From contig JAIUNH010000298.1 in assembly GCA_020161965.1 (NCBI GenBank), positions 1 to 5,305 on the forward strand: a stretch of 5,305 nt of DNA, read 5' to 3'. The notes under the pieces are model-generated. The model made no database searches and was not told the origin of the DNA. It worked only from the letters and a program-made list of their open reading frames with translations. The DNA comes from Pseudomonadota bacterium (lineage in GTDB: Bacteria > Pseudomonadota > Alphaproteobacteria > CACIAM-22H2). This document shows, piece by piece, positions 1-5,305 of the stretch; positions within the stretch are counted from its first letter, which is position 1, and every line of letters begins with the position of its first letter. Both the position numbers and the translations under genes were made by a program.

Positions 1-491
1 TATTCGACGATGCAGCCTTCGGGCGCCATCGGACGCAACACCGAATGCAGATCGCTCAGACCGTCGCCATGCTCGGCGGAGATCGCCAGCGCTTGGCCGA
101 GACCAAGCCCCGCGGCTTCCGCGACGGCGTAGTCGGTCTTGTTGCTCTCGGCCTTGTTGGCGAGGACGAGTGTGGGCTTGCCCGCTTTGCGCAGAAGCCG
201 CGCAAAATGCTCGTCCTGCGGTGTGATGCCGTCGCGCGCGTCGATGACGAACAGCGCCAGGTCGCAATCGGCGACGGCGCGCATCGATTGTTCGCGCATC
301 CGGCCCATCAGCGAGTCCGACGTATCGATCAGCGTGAAGCGAAGATCGTAGAGTTTTCCCGCCCCTTCGCGCCGGTCGCGCGTTAGGCCCGGCGTGTCGT
401 CGACCAACGCGCGCCGGCGCCCGGTCAGACGATTGAACAGGGTCGATTTGCCGACATTGGGCCGGCCGACGATGGCGATGCGCCAGGACAT
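1..491 (-). CDS. der: GTPase Der (EngA), N-terminal part, runs off the left edge
   Basis: Der is an essential GTPase with two tandem G domains and a KH-like domain that acts in 50S ribosome maturation. About 163 N-terminal residues are visible, covering the first G domain. The P-loop GRPNVGKS is at residues 9-16, the conserved DDTPGLTRDRREG stretch at 31-43, a G4-type NKAE at 112-115, and SAEHGDG at 138-144 as the G5 region. The family assignment is therefore secure. The oddity is G3: where Der normally reads IDTAGLE or IDTGGID followed by a short acidic loop, this protein reads IDTSDSLMGRM (residues 55-65). About six or seven residues and the invariant glycine of DxxG are missing, in frame. 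The ATG at 489-491 lies 10 nt after the bamB stop. The upstream bases read AATCCTCCC on the coding strand, so there is no Shine-Dalgarno and translation probably depends on coupling to bamB. The rest of the gene is outside the window. Confidence 0.95.
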   Translation of the reverse strand, partial: MSWRIAIVGRPNVGKSTLFNRLTGRRRALVDDTPGLTRDRREGAGKLYDLRFTLIDTSDSLMGRMREQSMRAVADCDLALFVIDARDGITPQDEHFARLLRKAGKPTLVLANKAESNKTDYAVAEAAGLGLGQALAISAEHGDGLSDLHSVLRPMAPEGCIVE

Positions 492-501
492 GGGAGGATT
501 T

Positions 502-1818
502 CTATCGGACGACGGCGATATCGCCGTCATCGGTCAGGAAGATGACGGAACGTTGGACCGCGATCGGCGCCACGGAGACGGAACCGGGCAGCGAAATACG
601 CTCCTGCGAACCGCCATCCTTGGGATCGACGGCCAGGGCGTAGCCTTCGGAATTCGCGACGATGACCTTGCCGCCGGCGACGACGGGCGAGGTCCAGATG
701 ATGCGATCGCGTTTGCGTTCTTCGTTCCGGAAGCGCGGCAATTGCACGACCCAGCGCACGCGCCCGTCGCGGCGCACGAGGCACGCGAGTTCGCCGTTCA
801 CGCCCATCACATAGACGAAATCGCCCGCGACCCAAGGCTGGCCCAGCGAGCCGATTTCCTGTTCCCAGATGCGGGCACCCGAACGCAGATCGATCGCGAC
901 GGTGCGCCCGGCCTGCGAGGAGACGATAACCAACCCGCGATCGACGGCGGGGAGCCCGCGAATATCGGCCATCGCCGAAATCTCGCCCGACCGGATCACG
1001 CCCGAGAGCGAGTCCGACCACAACAAGCGACCACCTTCGGCGCGCAGCGCGAAGATTTCGCCCGAGGAATAACCGACGATCAGCGTGCCGCCGTCGATCA
1101 CCGGACTGCCCGCCCCGGTGAAACCCGCACTTTCCGAAATGCCCGAATGGCTCCACAACCGGCGGCCGGAATTGGCGTCGATCGCATGCGTCGTGTTGTC
1201 GATCGAAATCGCGTAGACGCGCCCTTGCGACGCGGCCGGGCCCGACCGCGCCGGTGCCGTCATCTGATAGCGCCAGACTTCCTTGCCCGTCGCCGCTTCC
1301 AGCGCCACGACCTGGCCATAGCCGGTCGCGAAATAAACGCGGTCACCATCGACGGCCACACCGCCGCCATGCCCGCCGCCCGAACGATCCTGCGGCGGTT
1401 CCGGATCGAAACCCCAAATGCGCGCGCCGGATTTGATGTCGAGCACAGTGAGATAGGAATCCGCGCCGACGGCGTAGATGCGCCCGTTGGCGACGATCGG
1501 CACGCCTGACACGCGGCCCGAGCGGCTATTGCCCGCCCCGACCGACGCGCGCCACGCGTATTTGAGGCCGTCGACCTTCACGGCGCCGACGCTGGTTCCC
1601 GGCGTGCCTTGCGGCAGCGGCCATGCGGCAACGTCTTGCGCCTCGGGCAACGTCACGGCGAGCTCCTGCGCGCGTGCGTCGGGCTCGAGCTTGCGCTCCG
1701 CCCCCATCACCGCGACGCGGGTTCCCGGCAGCGGCGTTTTGCTTTCGCCGCCGAACCAGCTGCAGCCGCCCAGCGCGGCCGCCGTCACAAGAAGCGGAAG
1801 AAGTAGACGCGCGCGCAT
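502..1818 (-). CDS. bamB: Outer-membrane assembly lipoprotein BamB (PQQ-type beta-propeller)
   Basis: BamB is the beta-propeller lipoprotein of the BAM complex, which folds beta-barrel proteins into the outer membrane. It begins with a lipoprotein signal, MRARLLLPLLVTAAALGGC. The lipobox is LGGC, and Ser follows the Cys, which fits outer-membrane sorting. After a low-complexity linker come propeller repeats of the PQQ type. Recognisable blade signatures are LDIKSGARIWGF (about residue 129 counted from the TTG), ALEAATGKEVWRY (175), AIDANSGRRLW (215), FALRAEGGRLLW (259), AIDLRSGARIWEQ (311), LVRRDGRVRWV (350) and AVDPKDGG (399). At about 440 residues it is longer than E. coli BamB (392), as is usual in alphaproteobacteria. 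The ATG at 1816-1818 is preferred because it gives a compact signal peptide. An in-frame TTG at 1825-1827 would overlap the upstream stop as TTGA. Neither start has a strong Shine-Dalgarno, so coupling to the upstream gene is likely. Confidence 0.93.
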   Translation of the reverse strand: MRARLLLPLLVTAAALGGCSWFGGESKTPLPGTRVAVMGAERKLEPDARAQELAVTLPEAQDVAAWPLPQGTPGTSVGAVKVDGLKYAWRASVGAGNSRSGRVSGVPIVANGRIYAVGADSYLTVLDIKSGARIWGFDPEPPQDRSGGGHGGGVAVDGDRVYFATGYGQVVALEAATGKEVWRYQMTAPARSGPAASQGRVYAISIDNTTHAIDANSGRRLWSHSGISESAGFTGAGSPVIDGGTLIVGYSSGEIFALRAEGGRLLWSDSLSGVIRSGEISAMADIRGLPAVDRGLVIVSSQAGRTVAIDLRSGARIWEQEIGSLGQPWVAGDFVYVMGVNGELACLVRRDGRVRWVVQLPRFRNEERKRDRIIWTSPVVAGGKVIVANSEGYALAVDPKDGGSQERISLPGSVSVAPIAVQRSVIFLTDDGDIAVVR

Positions 1819-1823
1819 GCGCT

Positions 1824-2462
1824 TCAAGAACCCAAAGCCGCGAGCATTTCGGCCGCGCGCTGGCGCATCCCGCCCGGCGCGTTCAGATCGTCGGCGATGG
1901 CGCGATAAAGCTCGCGCGCCTTGGCCGCGTCGCCGCCGCGCAATGCCGCCAAAGCGGCCGCCTCGCGGCCCGAATTGAAGAACGGATTGCCCGGCGTTTG
2001 CAGCGCCGTCGCGGCTTGTTCGGCCGAAGCGCGATCGGCCGCGTCGACCGACAGCAACGCGACGAGCGCGGCCGCCATGCGGCGGATTTCGGCGTCGAGC
2101 CCCGCATCGGCCGCGATGGCGCGATAGAGCGTCAAGGCCTGGGCGGGATCCTTCTCGGCGGTCAAACCGGCTTCGCGCATGCGCGCGATTCCCTTGTAGC
2201 CGCCATTGCCGGTCTGGCCGAGTTCGCGGAATTCGGTAAGCGCCTTGTCGCGGTCGCTGACGAGCAGCGCGTCGGCGGCGGCGAAACGCACGCCATCGGC
2301 CTCCAGCGTCTTGCGCTGATGATCGCGCCAGAACGAATAGGCGCCCGCGGCGACGACGATCGCCACGGCGGCGCCCATGACATAGGCGCCGTATTTCTTC
2401 CAGAGCTTCTCCGCGCGGTCGCGCCGGAGTTCCTCGTCGACTTCGTCGAAAACGTCCGCCAC
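1824..2462 (-). CDS. Membrane-anchored tetratricopeptide-like protein (YfgM/TPR_21 family)
   Basis: This 212-residue protein has a charged cytoplasmic N-terminus (MADVFDEVDEELRRDRAEKL), one transmembrane segment at about residues 24-45, and a helical TPR-like remainder. Helical pairs are recognisable around residues 54-100, 106-140 and 163-210. The layout and the start (VDEELRRDRAEKLWKKYG) match the YfgM / ancillary SecYEG translocon subunit family (TPR_21). In enterobacteria YfgM works with PpiD at the Sec translocon, with its TPR domain in the periplasm. Its position directly before bamB and der is the same conserved neighbourhood as in other proteobacteria. The start is a GTG at 2460-2462, with a weak GGACGAG-like ribosome site upstream. 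The stop overlaps the alternative TTG start of bamB. The family call is firm; the exact role in this organism is inferred. Confidence 0.88.
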   Translation of the reverse strand: MADVFDEVDEELRRDRAEKLWKKYGAYVMGAAVAIVVAAGAYSFWRDHQRKTLEADGVRFAAADALLVSDRDKALTEFRELGQTGNGGYKGIARMREAGLTAEKDPAQALTLYRAIAADAGLDAEIRRMAAALVALLSVDAADRASAEQAATALQTPGNPFFNSGREAAALAALRGGDAAKARELYRAIADDLNAPGGMRQRAAEMLAALGS

Positions 2463-2481
2463 TTCGCTCGTCCGCCGAATC

Positions 2482-2544
2482 TAATAAAAAGAGGGTTGCG
2501 TGGGACCGGGAAGTTACCCCTTCGCGCGGTCCCGCGCCACCCTC
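2482..2544 (-). terminator. Long hairpin plus T-run just before the yfgM-like gene (terminator or attenuator)
   Basis: The arms at 2491-2508 and 2527-2544 pair over 18 positions with one mismatch and one G-U wobble. An inner GAAG/CTTC stem sits in the 18-nt loop. Read on the minus strand, the hairpin is followed at once by TTTTTATTA (2490-2482), the form of an intrinsic terminator. It ends only about 20 nt before the GTG start of the next gene. It may be a second terminator for the cold-shock gene or an attenuator for the yfgM-bamB-der operon. Confidence 0.75.
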
Positions 2545-2554
2545 AATAATCCCG

Positions 2555-2580
2555 AAAAAACGGCGTAATTACGGCCGTTT
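2555..2580 (-). terminator. Intrinsic terminator after the cold-shock gene
   Basis: On the minus strand AAACGGC (2580-2574) pairs with GCCGTTT (2564-2558) around a nine-base loop, CGTAATTAC. The T-run covers 2560-2555. It lies 11 nt after the stop of the cold-shock gene, so it is the likely terminator of that transcript. The A-rich left flank on the other strand means it could also work in the opposite direction, but no plus-strand gene leads into it. Confidence 0.65.
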
Positions 2581-2591
2581 AGACGGTCACG

Positions 2592-2852
2592 TTATGTGAC
2601 GACGCGGATATAGCGGGCCTCGCGGCCGCGCGGCGTGCTGACATAGGTCGCGCGGACCGGAAGATCGGTATCGATCGACGGCACGCCCGAACGGCGCAGA
2701 CAGGCGGCGTTGACGAACACGTCCTTGCCGCCGTCATTGGCGCCCACGAAGCCGTAGCCCTTTTCGGGGCTGTACCATTTGACGACGCCTTCGACGTCCT
2801 GCGCGCCCGTCATATCGACATCGTCGCGCTCGCGCCCGCCGCCGCCGCCCAT
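2592..2852 (-). CDS. Second cold-shock domain, separated by frameshift from the first
   Basis: This frame encodes a second cold-shock domain, about 65 residues after a glycine/arginine/aspartate-rich linker (MGGGGGRERDDVDMTGAQ). Visible motifs are GVVKWYSPEKGYGFV, which contains the RNP1-type KGYGFV, and DVFVNAACL, the RNP2 equivalent. In RNP2 the usual histidine (VFVH) is asparagine. Cold-shock domains bind single-stranded RNA or DNA and act as RNA chaperones. The ATG at 2850-2852 is the first in frame but has no Shine-Dalgarno. The frame is open further back to a TGA at 2883-2885, through codons for RRRDR. The natural reading is that this is the C-terminal half of a two-domain protein whose first half is at 2810-3109. 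Restoring one base in the linker gives a single protein of 172 residues, the usual size of alphaproteobacterial double cold-shock proteins. Independent translation is possible but not supported by a ribosome site. Confidence 0.75.
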   Translation of the reverse strand: MGGGGGRERDDVDMTGAQDVEGVVKWYSPEKGYGFVGANDGGKDVFVNAACLRRSGVPSIDTDLPVRATYVSTPRGREARYIRVVT

Positions 2853-3109
2853 GCGATCGCGGCGGCGGCACGGCCGTCGAGTTCATGGACGCGGACGACC
2901 TGCGGACCCTTCTTGCCGGGACCGACATCGCACTTGATCTTGGCGCCTTCGCCCGGCGGGGGCAGCCCCGCCTGTTCGAGCGCGGCAGCGTGAAGGAATA
3001 CGTCCGGCGAACCGTCCGTCGGCGCGATAAAGCCGAAGCCTTTGGTCGTGTTGAACCATTTGACGACCGCTTCGACGGTCTTGGTCGGGCCGGGATTGAA
3101 AGGCGGCAT
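2810..3109 (-). CDS. First cold-shock domain (N-terminal half of a double cold-shock protein)
   Basis: Residues 11-78 form a cold-shock domain with VVKWFNTTKGFGFI (RNP1 KGFGFI at 23-28) and DVFLHAAAL (RNP2 at 36-44). It ends with the typical GPQVVRVHELD strand. After residue 80 the frame turns into an alanine run (AAAAIAWAAAAGASATMSI) and stops at 2810. This tail is not family-like and marks where the frame has been lost. A one-base restoration near 2850-2870 would lead into the second domain at 2592-2852. The ATG at 3107-3109 fits the short N-terminus of the family, and a GGAG lies about 13 nt upstream, rather far. As sequenced it would give a 99-residue, single-domain protein that still has complete nucleic-acid-binding motifs. 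Confidence 0.8.
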   Translation of the reverse strand: MPPFNPGPTKTVEAVVKWFNTTKGFGFIAPTDGSPDVFLHAAALEQAGLPPPGEGAKIKCDVGPGKKGPQVVRVHELDGRAAAAIAWAAAAGASATMSI

Positions 3110-3160
3110 AGGGTGTCGGTTACTCCAGGGGTAAGTTCGATGAGCGGCAAGCTACTGAAA

Positions 3161-3178
3161 CCGGCGTCCGAACGCCAG
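3161..3178 (-). promoter_or_regulatory. Compact hairpin in the leader of the cold-shock mRNA
   Basis: On the minus strand CTGGCGT-TCGG-ACGCCGG forms a seven-pair stem (one G-U) with a four-base loop. It lies about 50 nt before the cold-shock start codon. Long structured leaders are a known feature of cold-shock gene mRNAs, so a role in temperature control is possible. No function is shown by the sequence itself. Confidence 0.4.
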
Positions 3179-3215
3179 ATATCCGTAAAACGAGCCTAAA
3201 AGCCCATGTTACCGG

Positions 3216-3246
3216 CGTATATGGCGCGGCCCGCCCCCTCTGCCAA
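3216..3246 (-). promoter_or_regulatory. Possible sigma-70 type promoter for the cold-shock gene
   Basis: On the minus strand TTGGCA (3246-3241) resembles a -35 box, five of six matches, and TATACG (3221-3216) a -10 box, four of six. The 19-nt spacer is longer than ideal. It would start a transcript near 3208, giving a leader of about 100 nt, which suits a cold-shock gene. The call rests on motif likeness alone. Confidence 0.3.
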
Positions 3247-3272
3247 GCCCCCGGGACCAAGCCGCCGCCCGG

Positions 3273-3656
3273 TCAGCCCTCGACGATCGGCTTGAAACCG
3301 CCCCAGATCATCCGCTTGCCGTCGAAGGGCATATCCTTGAACTGCGACATGCGCGGATCGGCCATCATCTTCTTATGGCCGGAATTGCGGGTTTTCTTGT
3401 CCGGCCATTCCATCCACGCGAAAACGACGCTTTCGTTGCGCTTGGCCTTCACCGAACGGAAGAAATCGGTCCATTTGCCCTTCGGCACGTCGTCCTGCCA
3501 GCACTCGACCAGCCGCAACAAGCCGTATTCCTTGAACATTGGCAACGCACCCGCCGCCATCTTGCGATAAGCCGCCTTGTTGCGTGTCGGCACCGCCAGG
3601 ACGAAGCCTTCGACATAGCCGAGCTTCGTCGTCGCCGTTTTCTTCTTGGCCGCCAT
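3273..3656 (-). CDS. DUF1428 family protein (YbaA-like)
   Basis: This 127-residue protein matches the DUF1428/YbaA family across its whole length. Family landmarks are GYVEGFVLAVPTRNKAAYRKMA near the start, PMFKEYGLLRLVECWQDDVP in the middle, SVVFAWMEWPDKKTRN, and the closing MMADPRM, MPFDGKRMIWGGF and IVEG. The family is small and soluble with a dimeric alpha-beta barrel fold, and its biochemical function is unknown. A lysine-rich extension of about ten residues (MAAKKKTATTK) precedes the usual start. The ATG at 3654-3656 is chosen because GGAGGA (3666-3661) sits four bases upstream, the best ribosome site in the window. A longer frame back to 3701 would discard that site. It lies 68 nt after the SDR gene on the same strand, with no terminator seen between them, so the two may be co-transcribed. 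Confidence 0.9.
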   Translation of the reverse strand: MAAKKKTATTKLGYVEGFVLAVPTRNKAAYRKMAAGALPMFKEYGLLRLVECWQDDVPKGKWTDFFRSVKAKRNESVVFAWMEWPDKKTRNSGHKKMMADPRMSQFKDMPFDGKRMIWGGFKPIVEG

Positions 3657-3724
3657 CGTTTCCTCCGTCGATCGTTTGCTCTGTGCAATTTGACATGGCA
3701 AACGGGGTCACCGCAACTCGTGCC

Positions 3725-4603
3725 CTAGTGCGGCATGGCGGGCTTCAATACGGCATCGCACCATTCGCGAAACCGCGTCGGTGTCGTATTGGTCGCATCG
3801 CGTGGCACAACGCGATCCATGCCCGCAATTTTCGCGTCCATCATTTCCGCCATTGCCTGCGCCATGCCCGGCGAAGCGCCGCGCGCCATCATGCCCGCGC
3901 GCAGATCGGCGACCGCCATTTCGCGATAGGCAACCGGTCGCCCCAAAACATCCGTCATGGCCGCGGCGATCTCGTCGCCGGAAATATCCTCGGGCCCCAG
4001 CAACCGCACATCCGCAACACCGCGCCAATCGGGATCGGCAAGAAGATCCGCCGCCGCTTTCGCGACATCGGCGCAAGCGCAAAGCGGTTCGCGCTGCGCG
4101 TGCGGCGTCACGCCGAAATAGACACCGCGCGTCGCGATGTTTTCGACTTGGCGTAGCACGTTCTCCATCAGCGACGGGCACGCCAACGCGCGCAACGCCA
4201 CGCCGCTTTGCGCGATAAGATCGTCCATGCGCTGGCTCGCCGCCGCGTGCCCGGCCGCGTGCGGCCAGCCGCGCCCGAGTGCGGAGACCGTCACGACCTG
4301 CGCCACACCTTGCGCATGCATCGCCGCCGCCGCGGGTCGCGTCGCATCGACGAAAGCCGCCTCGGCGCCAACCGCGCGCGGATCGCCCAGCATCAGCCAG
4401 AACACGGCGCGTGCACCTTCGAACGCTTTCGCGACGATTGCCGGATCGGTGTAATCGCCCGCGACGATCTCGACCCGCGCGCGAAGCGCGGCCGGAATCT
4501 TTTCCGGGTTTCGCACGACCGCGCGCACGGCCTCCGCGCCTTGCGCCAAATGCGCCAGAACCTTGGCGCCGATATTGCCCGTAGGCCCGGTGACGACGAT
4601 CAT
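3725..4603 (-). CDS. NmrA-like / atypical SDR NAD(P)-binding protein
   Basis: The 292-residue protein starts with a Rossmann fold: MIVVTGPTGNIG holds the GxxGxxG dinucleotide site at residues 6-12. VRNPEK follows at about 30-35, where a basic residue often selects NADP(H), and AGDYTDP at about 48-54. The middle contains VVTVSALG (103-110) and CPSLMEN (142-148), the equivalent of the RP-x-x-MEN stretch of NmrA-like and azoreductase-type proteins, with Cys in place of the usual Arg. ADVAKAAADLL (178-188) and LLGPEDISGDEIA (201-213) are the usual C-terminal landmarks. No classical YxxxK catalytic pair is evident, as expected for atypical SDRs. Members are NAD(P)H-dependent reductases of quinones or azo dyes, or redox sensors; the substrate here cannot be told. 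The ATG at 4601-4603 has GGGAG (4613-4609) five bases upstream. It is divergent from the AraC-type regulator, which probably controls it. Confidence 0.88.
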   Translation of the reverse strand: MIVVTGPTGNIGAKVLAHLAQGAEAVRAVVRNPEKIPAALRARVEIVAGDYTDPAIVAKAFEGARAVFWLMLGDPRAVGAEAAFVDATRPAAAAMHAQGVAQVVTVSALGRGWPHAAGHAAASQRMDDLIAQSGVALRALACPSLMENVLRQVENIATRGVYFGVTPHAQREPLCACADVAKAAADLLADPDWRGVADVRLLGPEDISGDEIAAAMTDVLGRPVAYREMAVADLRAGMMARGASPGMAQAMAEMMDAKIAGMDRVVPRDATNTTPTRFREWCDAVLKPAMPH

Positions 4604-4711
4604 GTAATCTCCCGCTATTCGATGAAACCGCGACGCTCGTAAGCGGCCTTGCGCGCCAATGCCATGCCGCGCCGTCCGCGTTTTCGTCGCGATCGTTCCG
4701 GACGCCCGAAG
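4604..4711. promoter_or_regulatory. Divergent intergenic region between SDR and AraC-type genes
   Basis: These 108 bases must carry the promoters of both divergent genes and probably the operator of the AraC-type regulator. I could not identify convincing -35/-10 pairs or a clear repeated operator. It also holds a short minus-strand reading frame of 16 codons (4615-4665) ending 11 nt before the SDR start, coding for MALARKAAYERRGFIE. That could be a gene remnant or chance. Confidence 0.4.
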
Positions 4712-5305
4712 ATGGATCCGCTTTCCGACGTTCTTTCGCTGCTGAAGCCGCGCAACTACACCGCCGCCGCGCTCGAAGCGGGCGGCGATTGGGCGATCGC
4801 ATTTCCGCTATGCCGGCATCAAATGCAACGCGATCGTCGCCGGCGCTTGCTGGCTCGACGCCGAAGGCTTGGCCGCACCGCTGCGCCTGGAAGCCGGCGA
4901 TTGCTTCTTGCTGCCGCGCGGCGTGCCGTTCCGGCTGGCGAGCGATCTTGCCCTGACGCCGCTCGACGCCGGTGCGTTGTTTCCGCCTTCGAGCCCCGGC
5001 GGTATCGTCACCTGCAATGGCGGCGGCGATTTCGCGATGCTCGGCAGCCGCTTTTTGATTTCCGGCCGCCACGCCGATCTGCTGCTCGGCATGCTGCCGC
5101 CCGTGCTGCTGATCCGCAAAGCCGAGGATCGCGAGACGCTGCGTTGGGCGATTGAAACGATCCGCGCCGAGTTGCGCGACTCGCGGCCCGGCGGTGCCGT
5201 TGTCGCTACGCATCTGGCGCATATGATGCTGGTCCTCGTCTTGCGTATTTATCTGGCCGACGGTGCTTCGCAAGCGCAGGCGGGTTGGCTGTCCGCCCTC
5301 GCCGA
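4712..5305 (+). pseudogene. AraC-family regulator with cupin_6-type sensor domain, frameshifted, 3' end outside window
   Basis: The start MDPLSDVLSLLKPRNYTAAA and the later stretches GDCFLLPRGVPFRLASDL, IVTCNGGGDFAMLGSRF, GRHADLLLGMLPPVLLIRK and VVATHLAHMMLVLVLRIYL are typical of the cupin_6 ligand-sensing half of AraC-type activators. The DNA-binding HTH half would lie beyond 5305. The first 31 codons (4712-4804) and the rest (from TAT at 4809) are in different frames. Either one extra T in the TTT at 4802-4804 or two lost bases after CCG (4805-4807) would explain this. The second option restores FPxYAGIKC, which fits family spacing better. As sequenced, translation stops at 5155 after about 147 residues, mostly out of frame. 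The ATG at 4712 is chosen by family-like N-terminus; its ribosome site is weak. It is divergent from the SDR gene, its likely target. It may be a true pseudogene or a sequencing error. Confidence 0.8.

Noticed and set aside
394..1509. Long plus-strand open frame of 371 codons opposite bamB
   Set aside because: It is the antisense shadow of a clear bamB gene. It is rich in Arg, Asp and Ala as expected from GC-rich complementary frames, and shows no domain pattern.
1623..2549. Plus-strand frame of 308 codons opposite the yfgM-like gene
   Set aside because: Antisense to a convincing gene with a transmembrane segment and TPR-like helices; no family features of its own.
2840..2870. Programmed frameshift signal in the cold-shock linker
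   Set aside because: No X-XXY-YYZ slippery heptamer or clear downstream pseudoknot is visible, only GC triplet repeats. It is kept only as a minor alternative.
2734..3150. Minus-strand frame of 138 codons through both cold-shock domains
   Set aside because: It is the third frame and contains no cold-shock motifs; the Arg/Ser/Pro-rich product is a shadow.
3225..3275. Terminator after the DUF1428 gene
   Set aside because: The region is G/C-rich with a direct GGCTTGG repeat, but there is no clean hairpin followed by a T-run on the minus strand.
3708..5273. Minus-strand open frame of 521 codons covering the SDR and AraC genes
   Set aside because: It overlaps the well-supported SDR gene in another frame and runs antisense to the AraC gene. 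It is low-complexity Arg/Gly/Ala sequence, a GC-rich artefact.
1..5305. Mobile elements, CRISPR arrays, tRNA or rRNA genes
   Set aside because: No transposase-like frames, regularly spaced repeats, terminal inverted repeats or tRNA-like folds were seen. The gene order is that of ordinary chromosomal DNA.

Overview
The window is GC-rich, tightly packed bacterial DNA. Its content points to an alphaproteobacterium, probably of the Rhodospirillales/Acetobacterales type. The evidence is the yfgM-like/bamB/der gene order, a cold-shock protein with two cold-shock domains, and the flavour of the AraC regulator and SDR protein. Finer placement is not possible from sequence alone.

All genes except the last lie on the minus strand, so transcription runs from high to low coordinates. 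At positions 1-2462 sits an envelope/ribosome operon. A membrane-anchored TPR protein (YfgM/TPR_21 type) comes first, then the outer-membrane assembly lipoprotein BamB, then the N-terminal part of the GTPase Der, which runs off the left edge. The genes overlap or are separated by about 10 nt or less. Upstream of the operon are two tandem hairpins, each followed by a T-run on the minus strand. They look like the terminator of the cold-shock gene plus a second terminator or attenuator only about 20 nt before the first start codon.

At 2592-3109 are two cold-shock domains that should form one protein of about 172 residues. They lie in different reading frames because of a one-base shift in the GC-rich linker. 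Upstream of them is a leader of about 100 nt with a compact hairpin and a possible promoter. At 3273-3656 is a small DUF1428 (YbaA-like) protein. At 3725-4603 is an NmrA-like/atypical SDR NAD(P)-binding protein.

At 4712-5305, on the plus strand and divergent from the SDR gene, is the start of an AraC-family regulator with a cupin_6-type sensor domain. Its frame is broken near codon 31. The arrangement suggests a regulator with a divergent target, the SDR gene and perhaps DUF1428.

I do not see a wholly new system. The points worth a second look are an in-frame loss of the G3/switch II segment in the first G domain of Der, the two frameshifts (cold-shock and AraC genes), and the tandem hairpins in front of the yfgM-bamB-der operon.
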